From NCBI GenBank assembly GCA_021803465.1, contig JAJZLL010000025.1, positions 1 through 52,548 of the forward strand: a DNA stretch of 52,548 bases. The letters run 5' to 3'. The position numbers were made by a program, and so were the translations under genes. This DNA comes from a bacterium (GTDB lineage: Bacteria; Chloroflexota; Dormibacteria; Aeolococcales; Aeolococcaceae). How positions within the stretch are numbered: the first letter of the stretch is position 1; each line of letters opens with the position of its first letter. Below, piece after piece: positions 43,363 to 51,179 of the stretch. The notes under the pieces are model-generated. The model had not been told where the DNA came from, did not search any database, and saw only the letters and a program-made list of their open reading frames with translations.

Positions 43363-45000
43363 ATGAACAGTGTTGGGCGCAAAGCTCGCTTCAGGACAGC
43401 AGTGCTGCTCGCCATCATTGGAGGCTTCATCCTCCCTGCGCATGCCGCTGCAGGCTCTGCATCCTGGATAGTGACGACCTCTCCTGACACGAACACAGCT
43501 CTCCTCAACTCAATACAGGCAGTGAGCTGTGCCAGTCCCACATTCTGTGCAGCTGCAGGTTTCGCATCAAATGGGACGCATGATCAGACACTCATCGAGG
43601 AGTGGAATGGATCACAGTGGTCAATTGTGCCAAGTCCCAACACGTCAACGAGCCAGGACAATGAGCTGTACGGAGTGAGCTGCGTGAGCGCTTCATTCTG
43701 CATGGCTGCTGGCTATTACTATACGGGCACTGCATACCAGACCCTCATTGAGGAGTGGGACGGCTCCACCTGGACCATTGTCACTAGTCCCAACACGAGC
43801 ACGTCCCTTGCCAATGAGCTGGAGGCAGTAAGCTGTGCGAGTTCCTCATTCTGCTTCGCGGGGGGATATGCTGCTGGCTCGAGCAACCAGACACTGACTG
43901 AGGAGTGGAGTGGCAGCGCATGGAACATCGTTGCGAGTGCGGACACAAGCCCGAGCCAGGGAAACATCATCAATGGCCTCAGCTGCACTGCTTCAAGCTT
44001 CTGCATGGCAGCAGGCATCTTCTATGACAGTTCCGGTGCCAGCCAGACACTCACTGAGTCTTGGAATGGAGCTTCCTGGAACCTCATCACGAGTCCCAAC
44101 ACGAGCACGACCCTGGACAATGCCCTGTATGGAGTGAGCTGTGTGGGAACAGCGTTCTGCATGGCAGCCGACTATGCCAATACGGGTACGATTTTCCAGA
44201 CGCTGACCGAAGAGTGGACTGGATCAGGATGGAGCATTGTCAGCTCCCCAGACACGAGCACCTCTCAGAGCAACGAGCTTCCTGGTATCTCCTGCAGCAG
44301 TGCGACATTCTGCATTGCAGCTGGCAACTATACGGCCACAAACGATCAGACACTCATTGAGGAGTGGAACGGAACTGCATGGTCCATCGAACCAAGTCCA
44401 AACATCAGCAGCTCTGCAAACAATGACCTCAATGGAGTGAGCTGTTCAGGCACCACCTTCTGTGTTGCAGCAGGCACATACTTCAATGGAACAGTGACAC
44501 AGACGCTTTACCTTGGTCCATCGTCATTTGTGCATGCGACTGCGACGCTACAGGCGGGAACGCTGTCGTTTGTTTCTTCCCCAGCCAACGTCACGTTTTC
44601 TCCAGTCACACTGAGTGGCTTCAACCAAACAGCAACAGCCACACAGACACTTGATGTGGGCGACAATACGGGATCTGGCGCAGGGTGGAGCATCACACTC
44701 TCGAACACGCCATTCACAAGCGGAGCGGACACGCTTGCCAATTCCGCATTCACTGCAGCAACACCTGCACAGCCTGTCTGCGACCCCGGTGCAACTTGCG
44801 CCAAAGCAGTCTGGTCAGCACTCGTCTCCTATCCGTATGCCCTTCCTGGCGCAACTGCCACGAAGCTGCTGTCAACCTCAGCAAATTCGGGAATGGGAGA
44901 CCAGACAGTGAATCTCCTCTGGTCGGAAGTGATTCCTTCAGCAAGCTTTGCCGGAACATACACATCCACATGGACGCTCACTCTCGCAAGCGGTCCCTAG
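43363..45000 (+). CDS. Secreted seven-repeat protein with WxL-like C-terminal domain
   Basis: The 545-residue product begins with a signal peptide (AVLLAIIGGFILPAHAAAG). Seven tandem repeats of about 50 residues follow. Each starts W-x-I/L-x-x-S-(P/A)-(N/D)T, then has L-x-G/A-(V/I/L)SC, (S/T/A)FC-x-A-(A/G), and ends QTL-x-E-x-W-x-G. Two Cys per repeat probably form disulfides, and seven units suit a beta-propeller. The C-terminal 150 residues (GTLSFVSSPANVTF, DVGDNTGSGAGWSITLSN, AGTYTSTWTLTLASGP) resemble WxL cell-wall-binding domains. It is probably a surface carbohydrate- or wall-binding protein. The last repeat lacks the final EEW. Confidence 0.85.
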   Translation: MNSVGRKARFRTAVLLAIIGGFILPAHAAAGSASWIVTTSPDTNTALLNSIQAVSCASPTFCAAAGFASNGTHDQTLIEEWNGSQWSIVPSPNTSTSQDNELYGVSCVSASFCMAAGYYYTGTAYQTLIEEWDGSTWTIVTSPNTSTSLANELEAVSCASSSFCFAGGYAAGSSNQTLTEEWSGSAWNIVASADTSPSQGNIINGLSCTASSFCMAAGIFYDSSGASQTLTESWNGASWNLITSPNTSTTLDNALYGVSCVGTAFCMAADYANTGTIFQTLTEEWTGSGWSIVSSPDTSTSQSNELPGISCSSATFCIAAGNYTATNDQTLIEEWNGTAWSIEPSPNISSSANNDLNGVSCSGTTFCVAAGTYFNGTVTQTLYLGPSSFVHATATLQAGTLSFVSSPANVTFSPVTLSGFNQTATATQTLDVGDNTGSGAGWSITLSNTPFTSGADTLANSAFTAATPAQPVCDPGATCAKAVWSALVSYPYALPGATATKLLSTSANSGMGDQTVNLLWSEVIPSASFAGTYTSTWTLTLASGP

Positions 45001-45122
45001 GTGCTGCTCCTCACAGTGCAACGCACATTCTCTCAAGTCACTGATTTGCCACAGGTTGTCTCGATTTACGAGAGGCGGATCCGCAGTCAGGCACTTGCAG
45101 GCGATGTGGGGTTCAGAAAGTG

Positions 45123-45151
45123 ATGACAGCACTCGTCAAAGCAAGTACACT
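45123..45151 (+). promoter_or_regulatory. Promoter for the PrsW gene: ATGACA-N17-TACACT
   Basis: The -35 matches TTGACA at five of six positions and the spacing to TACACT is 17 nt. The PrsW ATG follows after 8 nt without a Shine-Dalgarno sequence, so the message is probably leaderless. Confidence 0.7.
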
Positions 45152-45159
45152 CATGTCCT

Positions 45160-46230
45160 ATGAGCACTGAAGTGAACAACGCACCCGGCTGGTATTTCTT
45201 CTCCACGAAAAATGAGGTCGCCTACTGGAATGGTGCTGCATGGACAGGAGACGTGGGTCCTTCCCAGAGTCCCAGCACAGTGCAGCACTTCCGACACGGG
45301 TTTCTGCCGTTTCTTGGACATCGCTGGTTCTGGATAGCAGTGCTTGGCCAGGCGCTCACCATCGCAGTGGCAGTTATGTCAAAGGGTACGTCTCCCTGGC
45401 TGAATATCCTCTCCGTTGTGGGGTATGCAGTCTTCATGGCAGGAAGCGTCATGATCGTTGCACGGCATCTGCATTTCCGCCAGCTCCCCCATCTCAAGCT
45501 TGCCATATGGCTTGGCATAGTATCTGGAGTTGTTGCATTCGCTGTCGGGCTTGTGGTGGAGATCGTTGCAGCAAACTTGTGGGGCCAGAACACGGTCCTG
45601 TGGCTAGCTGGGCCCATCGAGGAGAGCGCAAAGCTTCTTCTGCCCTTCATCTTCCTGCTCATTGGACGTCCTCGGGCCATCAGGAATCCACGTGAAGGCT
45701 TTCTGATGGTGCTGGTGAGCGCTGCAGTGTTTGGGGTCATTGAAGGTGCGGAGTACCAGGTGCTCATTGCTGTGTCACAGCCTCACACATGGACTCCACT
45801 CATCATGGGGATTGGCAGACCCATGACGGAGATTGCGCACACCTTCATGACGGGCATTGCTGCGGCAGTGATTTGGCTTGCTGCATTCCATAGAAAGAAG
45901 GTTTTCACGCTGGCGGGATTCATGGGGTGGGTTGCAGCCGCAGGGATCCACTCACTGCACGATGGCTTGACCACATTTGGCGGGAGTGGCGGCGGGGGAC
46001 AGGCATCGACCACACTCTCTGTCACGCTTGAACAGGCGATTGTAGTGGGAATTCTGCTCACGCTCATTTCCCTGCTGTTTGCAGTACTGGTCTATGTGAT
46101 GCTCCGTCATTCAGCGAGGGAGCTTGTGCCACCCCAGGGTGTTGCACTGAACAGCGCCCACTGGCGACCGCAGATCAAGCATTGGGGCATACACAAGCAG
46201 GTGCTCGTCTCCACACCGACGATGGAGTGA
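45160..46230 (+). CDS. PrsW-family intramembrane metalloprotease with DUF2510 N-terminus
   Basis: The 356-residue protein opens with a DUF2510 domain (PGWYFFSTKNEVAYWNGAAW), an actinobacterial module found at the end of membrane proteins. About eight transmembrane helices follow, with the PrsW motifs LAGPIEESAKLLLPF (EExxK), FGVIEGAEYQ, EIAHTFMTG and AGIHSLHDG. PrsW proteases cleave anti-sigma factors or other membrane proteins; the target here is not known. The ATG lies 8 nt after TACACT of a good promoter. The next gene's ATG overlaps its stop by one base (TGATG), so the two are coupled. Confidence 0.9.
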   Translation: MSTEVNNAPGWYFFSTKNEVAYWNGAAWTGDVGPSQSPSTVQHFRHGFLPFLGHRWFWIAVLGQALTIAVAVMSKGTSPWLNILSVVGYAVFMAGSVMIVARHLHFRQLPHLKLAIWLGIVSGVVAFAVGLVVEIVAANLWGQNTVLWLAGPIEESAKLLLPFIFLLIGRPRAIRNPREGFLMVLVSAAVFGVIEGAEYQVLIAVSQPHTWTPLIMGIGRPMTEIAHTFMTGIAAAVIWLAAFHRKKVFTLAGFMGWVAAAGIHSLHDGLTTFGGSGGGGQASTTLSVTLEQAIVVGILLTLISLLFAVLVYVMLRHSARELVPPQGVALNSAHWRPQIKHWGIHKQVLVSTPTME

Positions 46231-46841
46231 TGGCAATAGTGAATGGCATGGGAGCTGGAGCGAATTTCGAGCCTGAGAAGCATGCGCATTTGCTGGTGAG
46301 CTCAGCGCTCCTTGAAGTGCTTTCAGGAAAGGATGTGGATGAGGTCGCGCAGCATTATTCCCTGCCCCCAGAGCATCTTCGCGCAGTTCACCGCAGTTTT
46401 GCGGAGCGGATGGACCATTCACTCCATGGTGCACTCGAGAAGATGACCTCGGAAGCTGTGCATCTGGAGCGCCATCGGGGAGTGTACTCTGGTGCTGGCA
46501 TTCTTGGCGTGCTGTATGGGGCCATCGTGCTCCTCAACCTGCTGCTTCCCGTGCACTCCACCTCATCAAGGGGAAGTTCCGTAGGCATCCTCCTCCTCTT
46601 CATGTACATACCAGGAGTTGCATCATTCGGCTTGAATGCGCTCGCAAGGGCACATGGGTGGGGTCTGAAGGTACGCAGGATCGCTCTCTTCTTCGTACTT
46701 CTTCCCGCAATCCCGTTGTTACTAGTGGTGGTGGCAGCACTGACGAACTCAAGCTACCTTGAAACCCAGTTTCAGCAGATTCTTCTCGGAATTCTTGCAG
46801 GTGGTCTTGTGCTTGGGCTGAGTGACTACGTTTCTTCGTGA
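46230..46841 (+). CDS. Small membrane protein coupled to PrsW
   Basis: The 203-residue product has an N-terminal helical region of about 85 residues (LEVLSGKDVDEVAQHYSLPP, then a charged helix) that could be a small helix-turn-helix-like domain. Four transmembrane helices follow (AGILGVLYGAIVLLNLLL, VGILLLFMYIPGVASFG, IALFFVLLPAIPLLLVVV, and a short C-terminal one). No family was recognised. The ATG overlaps the PrsW stop. A PrsW substrate or partner is a reasonable guess, since cleavable membrane regulators are often its neighbours. Confidence 0.7.
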   Translation: MAIVNGMGAGANFEPEKHAHLLVSSALLEVLSGKDVDEVAQHYSLPPEHLRAVHRSFAERMDHSLHGALEKMTSEAVHLERHRGVYSGAGILGVLYGAIVLLNLLLPVHSTSSRGSSVGILLLFMYIPGVASFGLNALARAHGWGLKVRRIALFFVLLPAIPLLLVVVAALTNSSYLETQFQQILLGILAGGLVLGLSDYVSS

Positions 46842-47283
46842 ACTGCCATCAGGAAATGCACCTTTGCTGATTTCGAGAGGAAGGCTCCCACGTGGTCAGC
46901 TGGGACACAAGTGCATTCATGGCTAGGGAATCCACGAGATGCAGTGAGCACTGGTGTGGTGTTTGACATGCAGCACCAGATACACTGTCTCCACCATTAC
47001 ACAGCAGGGAGCCAAAGCCATGATATCGACGAGCCGCACCATTCCACGCAGCAAAGAAGTGGGCATGGCGCTTGTAGCCATGTGGCTGACAGGCCGTCAG
47101 TCCTCAGGTGTGGGGTACAGATTCCAGAGGGGCGGTAGCCCAGCATAGCAACTGCTGTATGCATCCACAGCCCTCGGACTGTCGTGCCGAGAGGGTGGTT
47201 GACCACAAGTACCGTTCATCACCGTTGCTTCTTTTGTGTAAATCCAGGGAATGCGCAGGAGCTGGGATTGTGCCTAGGGTGTG
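46842..47283. other. 442-nt gap with no convincing gene
   Basis: Both strands have only short open frames without family resemblance. The best is a 42-codon frame at 47020-47148 (+), preceded by AGGGAG with an 8-nt spacer and opening MISTSRTIPRSKEVG; I cannot decide whether it is real. TTGACA and TACACT occur near 46965-46990 but only 12 nt apart. No terminator or repeat was seen. Confidence 0.4.
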
Positions 47284-47856
47284 CTACATGATCCCAAGCA
47301 GTTGTCCAGTAGTGGCGCTAATCAGGACAAGGAGATAGCGGGGACTCCTCGAGGGGGTCGTAAGCACTGCTGCTGTATTGGACTGCGAAGCAATGGTGCC
47401 AGGAGTGCCTTTCGGAGCACCGCCAGGTGGCTCTCCCTCGATGGGAGGAAGCGTCTTTCCTGACGTGGAACTCAGAGCAAAGATCCAGACAAGCTGTCCC
47501 TTTGGCGGATTGCCCTGCGCATCATGGAGTTCTGCAAGGACATAGCCTTTCACCAGTGGAGCCGGTGGAAGAAGGGCCCTCGCATCGTGGATCGCGTTTG
47601 CTTGTGCAACTGCCTGTGATACTGCTGCATGATCGCTGGGTGCAATGGTCAGATAGAGTGAACTTCTTTCGAGAGAGGAGTCAGGAACTCCCGGAAGGCT
47701 TACGGGCTTCTCATGCAGTGCTGCCTCGGCTGACGTCAGCGGCATCGTGGACGGGTGCGATGAGGGAGTGGGGAGCATCCCTGTCCCCAGTGCAGCGCAG
47801 CCGGTCAGGCTGACGATGGAAGCCGTCACGACGAGGGCATGGATCAGTCTCTTCAA
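47284..47856 (-). CDS. Lipoprotein of unknown function
   Basis: The 190-residue protein starts at TTG with GGAG about 8 nt upstream. The signal MKRLIHALVVTASIVSLTGC has a perfect lipobox (LTGC) with Cys at position 20. The mature part is Pro/Ser-rich, then contains a strand-helix region and ends RYLLVLISATTGQLLGIM. That ending resembles the end of the truncated frame at 49692-50033. No known family. Confidence 0.75.
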   Translation of the reverse strand: MKRLIHALVVTASIVSLTGCAALGTGMLPTPSSHPSTMPLTSAEAALHEKPVSLPGVPDSSLERSSLYLTIAPSDHAAVSQAVAQANAIHDARALLPPAPLVKGYVLAELHDAQGNPPKGQLVWIFALSSTSGKTLPPIEGEPPGGAPKGTPGTIASQSNTAAVLTTPSRSPRYLLVLISATTGQLLGIM

Positions 47857-48273
47857 AGTTCTGCTCCTACCAATTGGATCTCCGTGATTTCATTAACCTA
47901 CTGGGATACATGGTTGGGCAACGCATGTATGCCCGTTGTTGCACAGTCACCAATTGATCACCACCAATACGTGCAGATGACAGTAACTCTTTGGTGCTTA
48001 CCGTATGGTCGACATCATTGAAGGATTCCAGTTGGGGAGGACCATGGTGATGCTGCGAGCACAAGAAATTGGCTGTAGCGATTCCATCCTGCTGGGTGCA
48101 TCGTGTCAGGATTCGCCAGTCCTGCTTCACTAGGAAAGTCGCTGAGAAGTGCCAGAGACTGGAAGTGACCTTTTGGCCCATCGCAAGCACAGTGCCCCCC
48201 ACCCAATGCTTCGCTTTGTCGTTGCGTTTCTTGTCAAACAGGAACGGGCACCAGAGACTGTGCACTTGAAAAC
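47857..48273. other. Intergenic gap between divergent genes, no gene seen
   Basis: Between the lipoprotein start and the XRE promoter, the + strand has only short unsupported frames. A long minus-strand frame crosses this gap and runs antisense through the XRE gene; it has no ribosome binding site and no family resemblance. I see no RNA gene or repeat. Confidence 0.4.
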
Positions 48274-48302
48274 TTGCCCATGTATATACAAGTAGATATA
48301 GT
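48274..48302 (+). promoter_or_regulatory. Promoter of the XRE/nucleotidyltransferase pair: TTGCCC-N17-TATAGT
   Basis: Exact 17-nt spacing, followed by 6 nt and ATG at 48309, fits a leaderless start. ATGTATAT occurs twice, at 48280-48287 inside the spacer and at 48303-48310 over the start. This is a likely autoregulatory operator for the XRE protein. Confidence 0.65.
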
Positions 48303-48308
48303 ATGTAT

Positions 48309-48899
48309 ATGGATACTGCGAATTTACTCCGTGCTGCACGGCTAGCTGCTGGCCTAACGCAAAGTGAATTGAGCAAGCGAGCAGGGACATCCCAGACTGC
48401 TGTTGCTGCATATGAATCTGGTGCCAAAACGCCAACAATTGCAACATTGGAGCGTCTTCTCTCTTGCTCTGAGTTTGACCTGGAGCTGCATGCGCAACCA
48501 CGGATGCGTCGAGGAGCTCTCAGTCTGGCGGACATTGCCCATATGGTTCGAAGTGATCCGCTATCCACTTCTGATTCAGCATTCATGCGGCTTGTTCTCG
48601 GATTCGCAGACGATTTCATTGGTTCATCTCGACCGGGGAAGTCTGCACTCATCAATACTGAGCCAGAGATGACGGGGATCCCTCGCTATGATGCTGCTCT
48701 TGCAGGCGTTGGTGAGTTTCTTGCTAGACAAGCCTGCATTTCGATACCGCCATGGGTGGATGGATCTGAGCGCTTCGTCGAGCCGTGGTGGATTAGTGCG
48801 CCGACTCCTGGTTTGCATCCATACGTTTTTGCGCGCACACATGCGGAAATTGCTCGGCACGGTGTATTCATAGCACGTGAGGTTTTCGATCGTGTCTGA
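48309..48899 (+). CDS. XRE-family DNA-binding protein, probable antitoxin
   Basis: The product of about 196 residues has an N-terminal helix-turn-helix of the XRE/Cro type (LLRAARLAAGLTQSELSKRA, TSQTAVAAYESGAKTPTIAT). A helical C-terminal region ends in TPGLHPYVFARTHAEIARHG. The second ATG (48309) is favoured because it lies 6 nt after TATAGT. The next gene overlaps its end by 8 nt and encodes a nucleotidyltransferase, a pairing seen in toxin-antitoxin and abortive-infection modules. In that model this is the antitoxin and autorepressor. Confidence 0.85.
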   Translation: MDTANLLRAARLAAGLTQSELSKRAGTSQTAVAAYESGAKTPTIATLERLLSCSEFDLELHAQPRMRRGALSLADIAHMVRSDPLSTSDSAFMRLVLGFADDFIGSSRPGKSALINTEPEMTGIPRYDAALAGVGEFLARQACISIPPWVDGSERFVEPWWISAPTPGLHPYVFARTHAEIARHGVFIAREVFDRV

Positions 48900-49452
48900 A
48901 CCACTCCTCACCAGGAAGAGAATTGTGGCTGCACTGCAGGCACTAGGGGACGAGTTGACAAAGCGGGGCGTTCATGGACAAATCTTTATCGTGGGTGGAG
49001 CAGCGATGGCTCTTGCATACTCGACTAGGCGAATCACCCGTGATGTGGATGCTGTTTTTGAACCGAAAAGTGCCATCTATGATGCCGCAACAATTGTGGC
49101 ACTGCAGTTCAGTTTGCCTGATGACTGGCTCAATGATGGCGTCAAGGGATTTCTTCCAGGCCCAGATTCGCATGCGATTTCCCATCCGGAGATTGAGGGG
49201 CTCGAGGTGACAAGCGCATCACCTCGCTTTCTTCTCGCCATGAAGCTCCTGGCACTCCGGATAGGAGAAGACGATGACGATATCCTATTCCTGCTGCGTC
49301 TTTGCGGCATCACGACAGTTGAGGAGGCGCTGTCCGTTCTCACAGATGCCTATCCTGAACGTCCAGTACTTCCCAAAGCCCGGTTCTTCCTGGAGGAATT
49401 ACTTGGCACAAACGATAGTATGGGCGAGCAGTCGGAATCCGGATTGGAATAG
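48892..49452 (+). CDS. Nucleotidyltransferase-fold protein (DUF6036-like), probable toxin
   Basis: The 186-residue protein has a minimal nucleotidyltransferase core: FIVGGAAMALAYSTRRITRDVDAVF, giving the GG motif and the DxD-type metal site (DVD). A helical C-terminal half follows (RFLLAMKLLALRIGEDDDDI). Relatives include MNT/AbiEii-type toxins that transfer nucleotides to RNA or protein; the target here is unknown. The GTG at 48892, with GAGGT upstream, overlaps the XRE gene by 8 nt, so production is coupled to that of the partner. Confidence 0.82.
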   Translation: MSEPLLTRKRIVAALQALGDELTKRGVHGQIFIVGGAAMALAYSTRRITRDVDAVFEPKSAIYDAATIVALQFSLPDDWLNDGVKGFLPGPDSHAISHPEIEGLEVTSASPRFLLAMKLLALRIGEDDDDILFLLRLCGITTVEEALSVLTDAYPERPVLPKARFFLEELLGTNDSMGEQSESGLE

Positions 49453-49691
49453 CTTCTCCCAGGCGAACTGTCTGAAAGGGTCCTTCGTAGATCATCAGCA
49501 GTGTGGGGATGATCGAGCATGTAACCGGGCGTTCATTGATAGGGCATGCAAGTGAATGCGCTTGTATTGTGTGTGCTTCTGATGTGGCGAAAGCCGAATC
49601 GTGGACATCACTGCAAGCCTTATCAATGCGAAATGTGAGATTCGTTTATCCCGAGATACTGTCAAATGAAGGGGCGTGATTGTGAATTGCA
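49453..49691. other. Gap after the nucleotidyltransferase gene, nothing recognised
   Basis: Short frames only, with no hairpin followed by a T-run. Together with the truncated frame to its right, it forms a gene-poor stretch of about 590 nt between two toxin-antitoxin-like modules. Confidence 0.35.
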
Positions 49692-50033
49692 TTAGCCAAA
49701 GACGCCTCCTACAAAGGGTGCAATGATGTGACCGGTCGTCGCATCAACTGAGAGGAGCATATAGTGACCTCCACACTGAGTCCAACCGTACGCGCAGGAA
49801 GAGACAAAGGGACCGTTCTTGGCCTGCATGAGTGACGTTGAATGAAGCAGGACGAGCCAGACTGTTGTGGTTGGGACGAGAAACCTAGTGCTGTTGTCCT
49901 GGACTTGGCAGAGTGCTGCAGCAACAACGGTTATGGGATCAGTTGTGGCCGCACCTTGATAGGCAGCCCATCGACTGTTGCCAGAATTGTTGCCAAACTC
50001 GATATTGCATGTATCTATACACCATGATATCAT
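49692..50033 (-). pseudogene. Probable 3' remnant of a secreted or lipoprotein gene
   Basis: The frame ends with a segment that looks coding: TVWLVLLHSTSLMQAKNG, a Cys-Gly-Trp-Thr-Gln-Cys-Gly-Gly region, then HYMLLSVDATTGHIIAPF. This resembles the C-terminal part of secreted proteins and the tail of the lipoprotein at 47284. There is no signal peptide, and the frame closes about 20 nt further upstream, exactly where the RHH gene begins on the other strand. I read it as a gene truncated by arrival of that module. A genuine small gene cannot be excluded. Confidence 0.4.
50005..50033 (+). promoter_or_regulatory. Promoter of the RHH-Doc pair: TTGCAT-N17-TATCAT with palindrome
   Basis: 17-nt spacing, then 6 nt and the ATG at 50040 (leaderless geometry). 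The -10 lies inside a perfect 10-bp palindrome ATGATATCAT (50024-50033), a plausible operator for the ribbon-helix-helix antitoxin. Confidence 0.65.
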
Positions 50034-50039
50034 AATGTC

Positions 50040-50249
50040 ATGGCTAAAACAGTTTCAATCCGGATGACAGACGACCTCGGCGATAAGGTTACGGCCGTGG
50101 CGCGGGTGCGCGGAGTCAGCGTCAACGCTGTCGTTCTCGAGGCGCTCGAAGCCGCCGTGGCAAAGGTCGCCTCAGATGATGCGTTCACGGCGGCGGCTAC
50201 GCGTCTGCTCGAGCGCGACCGGGAAATCATTAAACGACTCGGGAGATGA
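50040..50249 (+). CDS. Ribbon-helix-helix antitoxin
   Basis: The 69-residue protein has the ribbon-helix-helix pattern: strand KTVSIRMTDDL, then helices DKVTAVARVRG and SVNAVVLEALEAAV, followed by a basic C-terminal helix likely to bind the toxin. It would neutralise the Doc protein encoded next and repress its own promoter. The GC-rich codons differ from those of neighbouring genes, suggesting recent transfer. The Doc start overlaps its stop by 4 nt (ATGA). Confidence 0.88.
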   Translation: MAKTVSIRMTDDLGDKVTAVARVRGVSVNAVVLEALEAAVAKVASDDAFTAAATRLLERDREIIKRLGR

Positions 50250-50653
50250 TCCGAAGCATCAGTCTCGAAGAATACTTCTGGCTTGCTGCGCAAGTTACGA
50301 AGCAATCAGTGGCAGATGTGCTGGCGAGCAGCGACATCGGAATGGCCGAGTCTGCAGTGCATGCTCCGGACGCGGGATTTGCTGGCAAGGAATTCTATCC
50401 AGAAATCCTCGACAAGGCATCAGTTCTTCTGTGCCATCTGGTCTGGAATCATCCGCTGGTCGACGGGAACAAATGGGCAGGCTGGGCAGCATTGATCGTC
50501 TTTCTCGAACTGAATGGTGCCGTTTGGCTGGAAGGACAGCCCGACGTAGATGAGGCGGAATCTGCGGTGCTTGACGTTGCGGCCCATCACGTTGATGCCG
50601 CCTGGTTTGCCGCGTGGCTTGGGGAGCGTGCCATCCTCACGCCAAAGCCGTGA
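50246..50653 (+). CDS. doc: Doc/Fic-family toxin with altered Fic motif
   Basis: The 135-residue protein matches Doc (death on curing), which phosphorylates EF-Tu and stops translation. The motif reads HPLVDGNKWAGW at residues 69-80; family members have HxFx(D/N)GNKR, so the usual Arg is Trp (Trp77, codon TGG). The catalytic His69 and the Asp and Asn remain. The downstream helix ALIVFLELNG is typical. Loss of the Arg, which contacts phosphate in relatives, may weaken or abolish activity. Overlap with the RHH gene shows coupling. Confidence 0.88.
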   Translation: MIRSISLEEYFWLAAQVTKQSVADVLASSDIGMAESAVHAPDAGFAGKEFYPEILDKASVLLCHLVWNHPLVDGNKWAGWAALIVFLELNGAVWLEGQPDVDEAESAVLDVAAHHVDAAWFAAWLGERAILTPKP

Positions 50654-51021
50654 CTGAGTAGCGTGATCAACGTACATTCTGAAGATATTTCGCTCTAGTT
50701 CAGAGGCGCCAATGCAGCAGTAGACACATTGACAGTGTCGAACGCCATCAAACACGTCGTGGCTCCGCGGCCGTTCGACTGGCGCGAGGGGATCAAGGAT
50801 GTTTTGTTGGAGACAAGCAGCTTCGATCAGCGCGATACTCTCGGCGTTGCGCTTGGCTCGTGCCTCGTCGAAGTGATCGCCTTGCAAGAGATCATCGAGC
50901 CAATAGTGTGTCACCATTGAAAATATGCGCGAAGAGCTCGCCTCCTCTGCAAGGCAGTTGAGAATGGAAAGCCGTCCGCGAATCAGTTGCCTGCCGAGCG
51001 GGTTGGAGAATAGAAACCCAA
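50654..51021. other. Gap between the Doc gene and the tRNA fragment, ambiguous frames
   Basis: Two overlapping frames on opposite strands cover this stretch: a minus frame at 50420-50917 running antisense into doc, and a plus frame at 50729-50920. Neither has a recognised domain or good ribosome binding site. The GC-rich composition resembles the RHH-Doc genes, so it may be flanking sequence that arrived with them. Confidence 0.35.
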
Positions 51022-51022
51022 G

Positions 51023-51064
51023 TCGGGGCGGCGAGACTCGAACTCACGACCCCCTGCTCCCAAA
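51023..51064 (-). mobile_element. 3' fragment of tRNA-Pro(TGG): attachment-site scar
   Basis: On the minus strand the sequence reads the anticodon loop TTTGGGA, anticodon 3' stem GCAGG, then the T arm GTGAG-TTCGAGT-CTCGC and acceptor CGCCCCG with A. The 5' half of the tRNA is missing; upstream bases do not fit. The fragment therefore runs from the anticodon loop to the 3' end, the part that tyrosine integrases copy. By orientation, the integrated element should lie to the right, with the intact tRNA-Pro at its far end outside the window. Confidence 0.75.
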
Positions 51065-51156
51065 TTCGAAATTGGTGAGTCTACTTCTCTCAAGAAGTTG
51101 CCGTTGAACTCAAGATGATGACTGTCTGTGTCAACAGATGACCTGAGATTAGTGTT

Positions 51157-51179
51157 GGTTGTAGTCACGGTTGTAGTCA
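51157..51179. repeat. Two 11-bp direct repeats GGTTGTAGTCA near the attachment scar
   Basis: Exact copies with a 12-bp period lie about 95 bp inside the predicted end of the element. Short direct repeats at this distance are typical of integrase arm-binding sites; this is inference. Confidence 0.45.

Noticed and set aside
43363..44500. Regularly spaced repeats as a CRISPR array
   Set aside because: The periodicity of about 150 nt is in-frame protein repeats within one long gene; the DNA copies diverge and there are no constant repeat units. No CRISPR array was seen anywhere.
46960..46990. TTGACA and TACACT as a promoter
   Set aside because: The spacer is only about 12 nt, too short for a sigma-70-type promoter.
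46997..47206. Minus-strand 69-codon frame in the gap
   Set aside because: No ribosome binding site, biased toward Cys/Trp, and no resemblance to any family.
47867..48655. Minus-strand 262-codon frame over the XRE gene
   Set aside because: It is antisense to a clear helix-turn-helix protein with its own promoter.
50420..50917. Minus-strand 165-codon frame antisense to doc
   Set aside because: Its 5' third looks possible, but the rest is the complement of a clear Doc gene; no domain or ribosome binding site was found.
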